Source of the DNA: Trema orientale
Taxonomy: Eukaryota > Streptophyta > Magnoliopsida > Rosales > Cannabaceae
Length of the DNA: 64,000 nucleotides
Direction of reading: 5' to 3'
Assembly: GCA_002914845.1 (NCBI GenBank)
Contig: JXTC01000267.1
Coordinates: forward strand, 382,651-446,650
Part shown: positions 23,728-35,405 of the stretch, piece by piece
Numbering within the stretch: the first letter of the stretch is position 1
Layout: each line of letters opens with the position of its first letter
The notes under the pieces: generated by a model
What the model was told of the DNA's origin: nothing
The model's database searches: none
The model's input: the letters and a program-made list of their open reading frames with translations, nothing else
Translations under genes and position numbers: made by a program

Positions 23728-26700
23728 TGAGAGACGTAAGTAGAATTAAGGGAACAGGGGTAAAGAGTCTTTTACTTATAGAAAGTGCTAGGCGAAAGAA
23801 TTAGTGGCTGGTTCTGTTGGAGTTTGTTGGGAGGTTAGCAAGCTGAGAGGTGGGGATCGGAGGAGATATAAGGAGAAGAGTAAGAGACAGATGGGTAGGG
23901 AATTTTCCAGATTGTAAACAGAGCTAGACTCTTGGAGAGGACAGGCCTCTCGAAAGCCTGGTGTCATTTTCCTTTAATTCCAATAATAAGAACAGCCCAG
24001 ATTCCATTTCTCTTCTTGAATTACTTATAACAATTGCTGCAAACTCCATAATCTCTACCAAATTGGTATCAGAGCAGCACCAATCTTGGAGATGGCGGGC
24101 AAAACTCGGGAGAGCAGAGTCGAATTGGTGGAAGATGAGCTGAAGGAGCTCCGGCTCGAGGTGGACGTCAACACCCAGCGATTGTCGACCATCAAGAAAC
24201 ATCTCGAATCCCTTCTCATGTTCTTCACCCAACAACCACAGAAACCCGTCGCGATGGGTAGTGATACATCGCAGCCGTACCAGCACGGCGAGCCGACCCT
24301 TTCACTGACAGGAGCGGTAGGCGAATCTTCGAATTTTGGTCAGCGGCCCGAAGCTCGACTCCGGCGTTTGGAGCTTCCGTTATTTGATGGAACAAATCCT
24401 GATGGATGGGTGTGCCAAGCTGAGAGGTATTTTTTGATGCATCAGATGATTGACAACGAGCGACTTGCAGCAGCGATCATCAGTCTCGACGGGGATGCGC
24501 TTTCATGGTTCTAGTGGGAAGACAGCAGGCGGACGATGATGAGCTGGGGAGAGCTGAAGTGCCAGATCCTGCAGCGCTTTCGTCCATTACAGCAAGGGTC
24601 ACTGGTTGAGCGGTTCCTTGCGCTACAACAAGAAAGGACGGTCCAGGAGTATCGCACCCAATTTGAAATTCTTGCTTCTCCACTAGAAGGTGTGCCGGAC
24701 TGTCCTGATTGGGCAATTCATGACCGGCTTAAAGACAGAAATTAAAGCGGAGTTACGAATGGCAGATCTACCGAACGTCCCAGCGCTGATGGATTATGCT
24801 CAGAAAATTGAAGCCAAGAATCTACTGCTCCAGCAATCGAAGGCCGGTGGTGTATATGTGGGGCGACCATACAGCTCGTCGACTTCGGGTCCTCCACGGA
24901 CCACTTCCACTACAGTGTTGTCACCGCGCTCATCTCTAGCCAAGACACCACGGACTACTTTGACTTCGGAGCGCAATCCAACTCCCAAACCGAGTACAGG
25001 TACACCCCCCAATAATTTCAGGCGTTTAACAGCAGCAGAAATTCAAGTAAACAAAGATAAGGGTCTGTGTTTTAAGTGTGATGATAACTATACCCCTAGT
25101 CATGTGTGCAAAAGTAAAGAGCTGCATGTGTTGGTTATTAACGATGAGGAGTGGGAGAATGAGGGCTCGACCTGCCCTGAGGAAGCAAATTCCCAATTCT
25201 CCGCAGAAATGGAGACCGACAGGGTCGAGATTTCTCTGAATTCCGTGGTAGGTCTCACTACACCCCACACCATGAAGTTGTGGGGTGTTATTCAGGAACA
25301 AGAAGTCGTGGTTCTCATTGATTGTGGTGCCACACATAATTTCATCTCCAAGGAATTAGTGGCCAAATTAAATTTACCCTTAGAAACCACCACCGGGTAT
25401 GGAGTCGTGCTCGGCACTGGGGAAGCCGTTCGTGGCGAAGGGGTATGTAAGCATGTGGTGCTGACTTTGGGTGAGGTGGAAATCGTTGAAGATTTTCTTC
25501 CATTTGAACTGGGGAACTACAGTGTCATTCTGGGCATGCAATGGCTCAGCACCCTTGGCGGGATGAGTGAATTGGAAAACGCTGACAATGAAATTTCAGG
25601 TGGGATCAATCCAGGTAACACTACAAGGAGATCCTGGACTTTGTAAAACTCAAGTGTCGTTGAAGGTCATCTTGCGGGCAATAAAACATGAGGGGCAGGG
25701 GTTGATGGTGGAACTAGGCTATATGGGGTTGGAGCAGGAGTAGTCACGAGAGGCTATTCCAGAATCTGTCCAGCAACTCATTTCTACCCATGCTTCACTA
25801 TTTGCCGTACCAGACGGCCTGCCGCCAAGTCGCGGGAGGGAACACTCAATTGTGTTACGAGAAGGTTCTTCACCAGTAAGTGTGTGGCCATACCGTTACC
25901 CACAAGTGCAAAAAGATGAGATAGAAAGGTTGGTTAAGGAGATGCTAGCGGCAAGAGTAATTCAACCCAGCCACAGCCCGTTCTCTAGTCCCATCCTCTT
26001 AGTCAAGAAAAAAGATGGTAGCTGGCGTTTTTGTGTTGACTACCGTGCCTTAAACAAGGAGACGGTTTCGAACAAGTTTCCTATTCCGGTCATTGACGAG
26101 CTATTGGACGAATTGCAGGGAGCGACTGTATTTATCAAATTGGACCTCAGGTCGGGATATCATTAGATTAGAATGACGGAAGCGGACGTTCCAAAGACGG
26201 CTTTTTGGACTCACGATGGCCATTACGAATTCTTAGTAATGCCATTTGGCCTCACTAATGCACCGGCTACCTTCCAAGCACTAATGAACGACATCTTTCG
26301 GCCGTACCTTCGGAAGTTCGTGTTGGTATTCTTTGACGACATTCTCATTTACAGCCTTGGTTTAGACTCTTACCTACAACATTTGCAAACCGCCTTTTCC
26401 ATTTTGGGGGAGCAGCAGCTCTTTATCAACAAGAAGAAGTGCCTATTTGCTCAGACCAAGCTCGAATATTTGGGACATGTAGTCTCCGCTGCTGGGGTCC
26501 ATGTGGATCCTTCCAAGGTGCAAGCTATGATAGCATGGCCAGTTCCGACATCACTTAAAGAGTTAGGAGGATTTTTGGGATTGACAGGATACTACCAAAA
26601 ATTTGTGGCCGGATATGCAACCATAGCTGGCCCACTAACTGAACAGCTCAAGAAAGATAACTTTGCATGGAATGAGGCAGCCCAAACAGCCTTCGACCAG

Positions 26701-28020
26701 CTGAAGACTGCGATGACGCAAGTTCCCGTCTTGGCTCTACCAGATTTTTCCAAGCCGTTTGTACTAGAGACCGACGCATCTGGTTTCGGCGTGAGGGCGG
26801 TGCTGATGCAAGTCCAACACCCGATAGCATACTTTAGCCAAACCTTGTCCCCTCGAGCTCGTGCAAAGTCCGTTTATGAGAGAGAACTGATGGCTATAGT
26901 ATTGGCAGTCCAGAAATGGCGACCTTACTTATTGGGACGGAAATTTATTGTTCGAACAGACCAAAAGAGCCTCAAGTTCCTCCTTGAACAGCGGCTGGTT
27001 AGTCCAGAACACCAGTCCTGGTTGACTAAATTGTTGGGCTACGACTTCGACATTCTATACAGGCCGTGTTTAGAGAATCAAGCGGCTGATGCTTTGTCCC
27101 GTTTACCGTATTCCCCAGAGTTAGTGGCCATGACAGTGGCGCAGGAGTGGGATTGGGATGAGGTCACCAAGCACAATGAACAAGATCCTTTTTTGGTGGA
27201 GATACAGCGAAAAATCCGTGAACAAAGTGCTCCATATGCTGGTTTTGCATTTGCACATGGTACTTTGCTGTTTAAAGGCCGACGAGTTTTATCGAAACAA
27301 TCCTCACTTATCCCAAACCTCTTATGCGAATACCACGGCTCGCCTATAGGAGGACACTCGGGTGTGTTGAAGACATACCAACGACTGGCCAGTGAGTTAT
27401 TTTGGGTGGGGATGCGGAAGGATGTGGAGAGGTACGTCCAAAGCTGTGAGATCTGTCAACGCCACAAGTATCTAGCCATGTCACCCGCTGGCTTGTTGCA
27501 ACCATTACCGCTTCCTGCCAAGATATGGGATGATATTACCATGGACTTCATCGCAGGTCTACCACGATCTGGGGGAATGGACACCATACTAGTGGTGGTG
27601 GACAGGCTCAGTAAGTACGCCCATTTCCTACCTCTTAAACATCCTTTCACTGCTCAGGGAGTAGCGACTGTGTTTATCAAGAAAATTGTGCGGCTTCACG
27701 GGGTACCCCGTACCATTATCTCAGACCGAGATAAAAGTCTTCATGAGCAAGTTTCGGCAAGAATTGTTCAAGATGCAAAGCACCTCTCTGAAGCGGAGTA
27801 CTGCCCATCACCCCCAAACTAACGGTCAATCGGAAGTGGTCAACAGGTGCTTGGAAACTTATCTCAGGTGCTTCACCTCCTCAAAGCCCAAACAATGGTC
27901 CGCCTGGCTTCATTGGGGAGAATACTGGTATAACAATTCCCATCACACCAGCTTGGGCAATACACCCTTTTAGGCGGTATATGGCCGTGACCCGCCTCCT
28001 TTCCTTCTGTTCGAGACCGA
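23728..28020 (+). mobile_element. Ty3/Gypsy LTR retrotransposon, 3' end missing
   Basis: The 5' LTR runs about 23728-24060 (TGAGAGACG...CTCTACCA) and is followed by TTGGTATCAGAGC at 24063-24075, a perfect initiator-Met primer site. Coding is on the plus strand: gag, protease, reverse transcriptase, RNase H, integrase, ending in YGRDPPPFLLFETE near 28018, after which Copia sequence resumes. No 3' LTR was found, so the element lost its 3' part, probably in a deletion that also removed about 100 codons of the surrounding Copia reverse transcriptase. It lies inside the Copia element of 22815-42942. Confidence 0.88.
24086..28018 (+). pseudogene. Gypsy gag-pol polyprotein, disrupted
   Basis: Gag starts near 24086-24092 (MAGKTRESRVELVEDEL), is broken by a TAG at 24514 and a frame change near 24700. 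Then come a CX2CX8HX4-type zinc knuckle (CFKCDDNYTPSHVC, about 25070), a protease motif reading DCGATHNFIS instead of the usual DSGATHNFIS (about 25320), reverse transcriptase (25852-26360; [21 protein letters not shown]) with a TAG at 26164-26166, RNase H (FVLETDASGFGV, about 26757), and integrase with its HHCC region (CEYHGSPIGGHSG, CEICQRHKY) and core (DFIAGLPRSGG). A frame change near 27735 separates the integrase C-terminus (AHHPQTNGQSEVVNRCLE). Gypsy order, integrase after RNase H. Confidence 0.92.
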
Positions 28021-28217
28021 ATATGTGATGAAGAGAGTATGATCTCCTTGGCTGTGATGAAGAGATTATGATCTCCTTGGCTCTGCTTATACCCTGTTGC
28101 TTTCATTCTTTGCTTATACCCTGTTGCTTTTATTACTCGAGCAAATCTTCCAAACCAAGCTTTGGGTGATTGTTTCAATCCATATAGGGCGTTTCTCAAT
28201 CTACACGGCTTATTAGT
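28021..28217 (-). pseudogene. Copia reverse transcriptase fragment with small tandem duplications
   Basis: Minus strand: RLRNALYGLKQSPKAWFGRF, then GYKQ...GDHNLF, the central reverse transcriptase region that follows the PPGFEE segment interrupted at 39408. Two local duplications spoil it: a 29-base unit (GTGATGAAGAG...CTTGGCT, 28026-28084) and a 24-base unit (TGCTTATACCCTGTTGCTTT, 28085-28133). It lies between the Gypsy and LINE insertions. Confidence 0.85.
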
Positions 28218-28390
28218 TGTCTTTTCTTTTGTTTTTTTTTATAAGAAACGGTACTTGTATTAAACAAAGAAGGAATACAAGAATAGGGGAATAAGAATTC
28301 CACCTAGGGAAACAGGGGACTCCAATCCCTGACCATATCAGGGAAAGAAAAACTAGTGAAGTCTTTTACATCATGTAGCCATATAGCTAC

Positions 28391-30580
28391 CTAGAATCTG
28401 ATCCTATCCCACACTGAATCCACATAATATTCTACTCCATCAAAAATCCTACTAGTTCGTTCAAGCCATAAAGCCCAAAACCCTGCTAGAACAACCACCT
28501 TCCAGAGAATTCTTCCTCTTTTGTTCAAGTTAAGTCCCTGGCCTAAACCCATTAAATCAGAATAAAATCTTAGAACTACCGCACTTCTTCCAAACTCCAT
28601 TAGCATCTTCTACCAAAGCTTTAGAGAGAAACTACAGTGAAGGAATAAGTGATTAGTAGACTTACAATCCTTTTTGCAAAGGACACACCATCCAGGAGAT
28701 AATCCTTGATATGTTCTTCTTTTTTATAATACATCCTTGACATTCAAGTTTCCCAAAGCAAGCAACCAAGTGAAAACCTTGACTTTAGAAGGAACTTGCG
28801 ATTTGCATAAAATTTTGGCTGTAGCAAGAACTGATCCACTAACATCGTATGTCAAACATTGAAAAGCTGACTTGCAAGAAAACAATCTTGACTGATCCTT
28901 CACTCAAACTCTTCTATCTTCAATGTTAGGGCAAAGTCTTATCGAAGCCAGCCGGTTGATTAACTCCACCACCTGAGGTACTTCTCTATCGCTCAAATTC
29001 CCCGCAAAGTGAAAATTCCATCCGAATGAATCGCTTGAATTTCGACCCGGATCCTCATAAAATCTGAAACAAGCTTATTCTTGAGGGCTGATAATCTGTA
29101 CAAAGAGGGAAAAGCTTGTTGTAAAGTGTTGTCCCCCACCCAAAGATCCTCTCAAAATCTAATTCTAGTGCCACTCCCTATTTTAAACCTCACATGTGGG
29201 AAGAACTCTTCATAAAGAGAGGAAATGGCTCTCTATGGACTTCTGAGAGTCACCCGCTCCGCCATTGTAGCGTCCCACTGATTGGGATTTAGACCATACT
29301 TGCTCTTAATAACTTTATGACGCAGAGCTTTCCTTTCATTAGGAAACCTCCAAAGCCATTTCATTAGTAAAGATTTGTTTCTATCACGTAACTTACCAAA
29401 CCAAGTGTTCTCTTAAGCCACCAAGTCTTCTCCTCCCAAGTGATCATCTCCTTCCCACAGGAAGTCACGCATTAACTTCTCAACCGAATCTATCACACCA
29501 CAAGGAGCTTGAAATAAGGAAAAAAAATAAATAGAAGTAGAGGATAACACTAACTAGATGAGTGTTAGTCTTCTCTGCAATAAAAAGCTTTCTTCCGTGC
29601 CTTTTTGCTACTTTTGAAATCACGGGTTCTCAGAAATCAAGCTTGCGAGGATTACCCCCAGTGGCAAACTCAAGTACTTAATGGATCAACTTCCTACTTC
29701 ACACCCCACAACGGTGGCCATGGGTTTTAAGTAATCTTCATCCACATTGATTCTCAGCAAAGTACTTTTGCTCATATTAATTCGTAACCCGGAGACCGTT
29801 GAAAATGCTTCGAGTAATTTGATTAAATTCATAAATTTATCACGATCAACATTTATGAAGAGAAGGGTATCATCTGCAAATTGCAGGTGTGAAACTTCCT
29901 CACTGTCCCGGCCTACCAGAAACCCCTTCATAAGCGTATTTCTTGCTTTATCAATGAGTTTGCCTAACACATCAACGACCAAGGTAAACAAGAAAGGGAA
30001 AAGTTGATCACCCTGCCTTAAACCTCTCGAGCCTTCAAACTTTCCTTTCGGTCTCCCGTTAATGATTATGGAAAATGAGACCGATGGCAAACATCCCATA
30101 TTCCATTTCCTCCAATCCGGACCAAAACCTTTTTTCTCTAGCACAAAGTCCAGAAAGGTCCACTCTACATAGTCATATGCTTTCTCAAAATTAATCTTGA
30201 AGACAACTCCTGCTTTTCCCCCTTCCTATAATCATCCACAACTTCGTTTGCAATCAAGATCACACTGTCTTCCTGCCACAAAAGCACCTCGAGTCTCAGT
30301 TATTGTATCTTCAAGCACTTCTTTAAGTCTCAGTGAAAGAGCTTTAGAGATAATCTTATATAAACTTGTTACCAAACTAATTGGCCTAAAGTCTTTGACC
30401 TTGCAAGAGTTTATTTTTTTGGGATGAGGCAAATGTAAGTCAAGTTTGTCACCCCATGAACTATACCGTCTTGTTCAAACTCTTGAAAGACCTTCATCAA
30501 AACTTCTTTAATCACTTTCCAATTTTCTTGGAAGACTGCCATTGTGTAACCATCTGAACTTGGCGCTTTATTGCCATCAC
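28391..30580 (-). pseudogene. LINE ORF2: reverse transcriptase and C-terminal region, disrupted
   Basis: From high to low coordinates the minus strand reads: start of the reverse transcriptase domain (NKAPSSDGYTMAVFQENWK, about 30575-30520), DFRPISLVTSLYKIISKAL (about 30395-30335), GLRQGDQLFPFLFTLVVDVL (about 30027-29968), the catalytic FADDTLLFI (about 29888), and the C-terminal region ending WALWLERTSRIF ... VWDRIRF (28606-28391). Frame changes and stops near 30230, 30150 and through 28610-29680 break it. About 380 codons between endonuclease and reverse transcriptase are missing at the Copia insertion. Confidence 0.85.
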
Positions 30581-30824
30581 ATTCAAATAGAGTTGTGAAG
30601 GGGTCTATTTATAGGCTAAAATCTTCTCCTTTACATGATTGGTAACCTACAATGGCTACCCATTGTCAACAAAAATGAGCTTGGATGGTAGGAGCAAAAA
30701 ACACATGTTATATTTCATTGTCAAAAAATGTAGCTGGTCACTATTCTTGACTGCCCACAATCTTTGACAATCTTTCATTTGAAGACTTGATTTCAATCAG
30801 TCTTCACACATCATGATCAATGCA

Positions 30825-31050
30825 GTAGTTCATCTCTCCTCTTTACGCTTGCAGGCAACTGAATCTGAACACAACTTCAGTTTATCAATGGTCACCGTCT
30901 TCGTTAGTTCATCTCTCCTCTTTACGCTTGCAGGCAACTGAATCTGATCAGTCGCCCACATCATGTTCAATGCAGTAGTTCATCTCTCCTCTTTACGCTT
31001 GCAGGCAACTGAATCTGAACACAACTTCTGTTTATCAATGGTCACCGTCT
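30825..31050. repeat. Tandem repeat beside the truncated LTR (three ~42-bp cores)
   Basis: The word AGTTCATCTCTCCTCTTTAC with the following GCTTGCAGGCAACTGAATCTGA occurs three times, near 30826, 30905 and 30978, with spacers that include GTTTATCAATGGTCACCGTC twice. It lies in the non-coding 3' part of the Copia element nested in the LINE. Not a CRISPR: spacers repeat and the host is a plant. Confidence 0.75.
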
Positions 31051-31098
31051 TCATTAGTATATCTCCAGGATTTTTGCTTTCTGGAATCTTGTCAAGTA

Positions 31099-34000
31099 CT
31101 AAGACTCCATCTTCCAAAATTTGTATATGTTTTGTATATGTTTTGCTCTGGCATGAAAAACGGGATTCCTTGCCAAGTGAATTGTATTCTGACTGTCACA
31201 ATATAACACATTCTTCTCTTGCTTGTGATCCAATTCCTCCAAAGACTTTAACCAGATCATCTCTTTGCAAGCTTTTGTTACGGCAACGTACTCTGCCTCA
31301 GTAGTTGAAAGTGCAACAATCTTTTGCAACTTGGAAACCCAACTAACTGCTATACCTCCAAGAGTGTATACATATCCAGTAATACTCTTCCTGCCGTCTA
31401 AATCACCGGCCATATCGGCATCCATATTGCCTTGTAAGCCCAAACCCGTCCTCCTAAAACATTAGGCTTTGTCTGCAGTACTTCTCAAATATTTGAGAAT
31501 TCACTTTACTGCTTCCCAGTACTGTTTACCTGGATTACTCATATACCGGCTCACAACGCCCACTGCATGGGCTATATCCGGTCTGGTACACATTATGGCA
31601 TACATAAGACTGCCGTTAACAGACGCATGAGGTACCTTTGCCATGTAGGTCTGCTCCTCCTTCGTCGAGGGTGATTGCTTTTTGTTAGTTTGAAGTGACT
31701 AGTCAAAGGAGTATTCACAGGCTTTGCTCCGTCTACGTTGAATCTATTGAGCACCTTCTTTATATATTCCTCTTGTGATAGCTTCAACGTCCCGTTCACC
31801 CTATCTCTAGAAATCCTCATCCCAAGGATTTGCTTTACTACTGCTAAGTCCTTCATTGTGAATTCCTTTGACAATTCTTTCTTGAGCTTTTCAATTTCCT
31901 CCATGCAAGCTCCAGTAGTTAACATATCGTCTACATATAGAAGTAGAATGATGGAATTGTCAAAACCTCTTCACATAGCAGCAATGATCTGCCTGGCATC
32001 TCAAGTAACCATTGTTACTCATAAATCCATCAAACTTCTTGTACCACTGTCTTAGAGCCTATTTATGACCATACAAGCTCTTCTGAAGTTTGTACACCAT
32101 TTTCTCCTTTCCTTTTACTTTGATGCCTTGTGGCTGCTTTATATAAATTTATTCCTCCAAGTCACCATAGACTAACGCTGTTTTGACATGTAGCTGCTCT
32201 AGATACAGGTCTTCCTTAGCCACCAACCCGAGTACTGTTCTGATCGTAGTCATTTTGACCATTGGAGAGAAAATCTCGGTGTAGTCAATGCCTTCTTTCT
32301 GCCGAAAACCTTTTACGACAAGTCTCGCCTTGTACCGCTTGCTGTCGTCATGTTCTTCCTTTATTCGGTAGACTCACTTATTGTGTAGTGCCTTCTTTCT
32401 TTTTGGTAGTTCAGCCAACTCCCACGTTTGATTGGACGACAGCGAATCCATCTCATCTTTCGTGGCTAACTCCTACTTGATTGATTTATCATCTTGCACA
32501 GTTTCTTTGTAAGCCTCTGGCTCTCCTCTATCAGTCAACAAAATATAATACAGTGCAGGGGAATATCATTGTGGCGGTCGAGTGGTTCTGGAGGATCTCC
32601 CGAGTTTAATTACAGAAGTTTATGGATCTGGCTTGGGAGCTACAACTTCTTGATTTTCCTGGGCTTTATTCTTCACCTCATCTACTAGGATGTCGTTCAA
32701 TGGCACTTCGTATTCTTCTTGACTTTAGGACATGCACCATTAGCTATGGTGCCCAGTCTGTCCTTGTACAACCCATCCTCATTAAAGATAACATTTTTGC
32801 TCCTGATGATCTTCCGACTTTGATTATCCCAGAAATGATAACCAAACATCATTGTTGCCATAATCGACAATGTAGCACTTCTTGGATTTTGGATCAAGCT
32901 TATTTCGACTAGCAATGTCGATATGAATATAGGATAAACAACCGAAAAACTTTCAAGAAAACTTTCATTCTTGAAAGTTTTACCTCTTTACCGCTCCAAA
33001 CGTCTTCTGGTATTTTGAAATCAAGAGGTGTTGAGGGTCCCCTATTAATCAGAAATGCTGCAGTGCTAACTGCTTCAGCCCAGAACATTTTCGGCAATCA
33101 AGCATGTAACCTCATGCTCCTAGCACATTCCCTAAATCATGTTCATCCTTTCAGCGATACCACTCTGTTGTGGTTTTCATGGAATTATTTTCTCCATCTT
33201 GATCCCATTGAGTGCACAATCTCTTGAACTCATCATCTTCATATTCTCCTTCATTATCAGACCGCAAACACTTTACTTTTGAATCGGTCTCATTTTCCAC
33301 CATGGCTCTTCACTTCTTAAAGGTATCGTAGATATTAGATTTATTTTTCATAAAACAAACCCACACTTTTCTGCCCGAATCGTCGATGAAAGTGACATAA
33401 TATCTTGAGCCTCAAAGGGATGTCACAGGGGATGGTCCCCACACGTCTGTATGGACCAGCTCCAACTTTGCCGCACACAATTCTCTTTCGTCTTTTGAAA
33501 AGCTTACCTTTTTCTGTTTTCCAAAGATACAACTTTTACAGAAACTATGTTCAACTGACTTCTGCTCCGGTAGCTTTCCTTTTGATAGTATCACCTTCAT
33601 TCCCTTCTCACTCATATGTTTGGTCTACAATGCCATAGACTTGAATTAACACCGGCATCTACAGATGCTCGTGTATCTCTGCAACTGGAAGTTATACAAG
33701 GAGTCCCAGTTTTGTTTCTTTGAGCAATAAACTTGTTTGCTGACCTTCCAGGAGCCATTAGAAAAGGTCGCGTTGTATCCATCATCATCAAGCTGTCCCA
33801 CCGAGATAAGATTCCTCATCAAGCCTGGTACATGCCTTACTTTCTGGATTTTCCACGCCGATCCGTTTGACATCTTCAAACGAATATCGCCTATACCAAC
33901 AATTTTCAATTGTTCTCCATCGGCCAGATACACCTTACCGAAATTACCAGAACCGTAATTCTTGATAATTTCTCGGTGTGTGGTGGTATGAAACGAGGCT

Positions 34001-34392
34001 CCTGAGTCTAAAATCTAAGAGTCAATTGGACTATCAACAGACAATAGTAAAGCATCTTGTACCTCTTCACTCACAGCATTGGCATTGTGTGAGTTGTCTT
34101 CCTTCTTTAGTGCTCTACAGTTCTTTAAGTGACCAGTCCTGCCACAGTTCTAACACTCTAGTTTTCTCCATCCTCTGGACTTATCTCTACCATTCCTTGA
34201 TTTGGACCTGCCGCGACCTTGGTTAGAATTCCTCTTGTTATTTCTGCCCCTATTCTCGAGATTTAGGGTAGAACTAGATGATGTTCCTTCATTGGAATCT
34301 ACTTTTCGTACTTCCTCGGCGAGAACTCGATCCCTGACATCATTGAAGTGCAAATTCCCTTTGCCAACAGAATTGCTAACTGCCGCTCTCAT
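31099..34392 (-). pseudogene. Copia gag-pol polyprotein of the element nested in the LINE
   Basis: Minus-strand segments: gag and knuckle area (34392-34150), protease/pre-integrase (33933-33646; GSAWKIQKVRHVPGLMRNLIS), integrase (33615-32909; KSCIFGKQKKVSF, PKMFWAEAVSTAAFLINRGP), reverse transcriptase (about 32300-31593; FTMKDLAVVKQILGMRI) and RNase H (31443-31099; [28 protein letters not shown]). The layout suggests the Tork/TNT-like branch of plant Copia elements, by remembered motif style only. Several frameshifts and stops. Confidence 0.85.
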
Positions 34393-35405
34393 AGGTTCCT
34401 AACTATTCGGTAAAGACGCTAAAAGAATAAGAGCACGAATCTCATCATCAAAATTGATTTCAAGATACGCCCATTGTGAGACGATCGTGCTGAACTTGTT
34501 GATGTGTACTGCTTCTGAAGCACCTTCTCCCATCTTTAAATTATAAATTAAGTAATTTCTCATACATATCTGACATGATGCTCATCATCTCCACCGTGGT
34601 TTTCGCCTCCTCCATATTGTGAGCAACGGTCCTCGTTAGCGTCAATCGGATTACGCCTAACACCTGTCGATCAAGGACTTTCCACTTGTCATCTTCCACT
34701 TTCGTTGGTTTCACCCCTGGCAGAGGCTAATGCAATTTCTTGCTATGCAGATAATCTCTAATCTGCAATCTCCAGAATGAGAAATCTGAACCATTGAATT
34801 TGTTGATACCTAATCCCGATCCGTCTTCTCAAGCCATTGCTTCTTACTGTTGACTTTTCGCATAAGTGAACAGTACTGTATACGTGAATAGTGTCGTACG
34901 TATGAACAATACTCAACCTGGCTCTCTGATATTAGTTGTTAGGGAAATAACCTTCCTAGTAGACACGCCAAAATGCAAAAGCGACAAATAAAGCGAAATA
35001 GGAAGACACAATTTACGTGGTTTACCAATTTGGTTACGTCTACGGGATTATTGCAGATCTTTTACCACAGGGAGAAAAGTTTAAACAGTATTTATAACAC
35101 TCACAACTCATAATTCTGACCCCAATTACACCTAAGAATTTCTTACAAAAATTCTCTCAAGAACTTCTTAGTTGAAGCTCTTTCTTTAGCTCTTTATATT
35201 GATATTTTTTTCTCTTTTATTGAGATGCCAAATAGAGTTGTGAAGGAGTCTATTGATAGGCTAAAATCCTTCCCCTCTGTATGGTTGGTAGCCTACAATG
35301 GCTGCCCATTGTTAACAAAAATGGGCTTGGATGGTAGGAGCACAAAACACATGTTATATTTCATTGTCAAAAAATGTGGCTGATTACTATTTTTGACTGC
35401 CCGCA

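Larger units (their letters stand above)
30586..35405 (-). mobile_element. Ty1/Copia retrotransposon nested in the LINE, 3' LTR truncated
   Basis: The right LTR (5' LTR) spans 34937-35405, from TGTTAGGGAAATAACC to CTGCCCGCA. The left LTR is only partial, about 30586-30759, sharing CAAATAGAGTTGTGAAGG, CTTGGATGGTAGGAGCA and CATGTTATATTTCATTGTC. On the minus strand ATATCAGAGAGC (plus 34921-34936) follows the LTR and is a slightly altered initiator-Met primer site. The outer part of the left LTR and the adjoining LINE segment (about 1.1 kb of ORF2) are both missing, so one deletion probably removed them after insertion. Confidence 0.85.

Noticed and set aside
24690..27822. Long open frames of 318 and 549 codons, the longest in the window, as possible host genes
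   Set aside because: They contain zinc knuckle, aspartic protease, reverse transcriptase, RNase H and integrase motifs in Gypsy order, with an LTR and primer site upstream.
30825..31050. Regularly spaced repeats as a CRISPR-like array
   Set aside because: Only three units, the spacers repeat each other, there are no cas genes and the DNA is plant nuclear; it is a tandem repeat in a Copia element.
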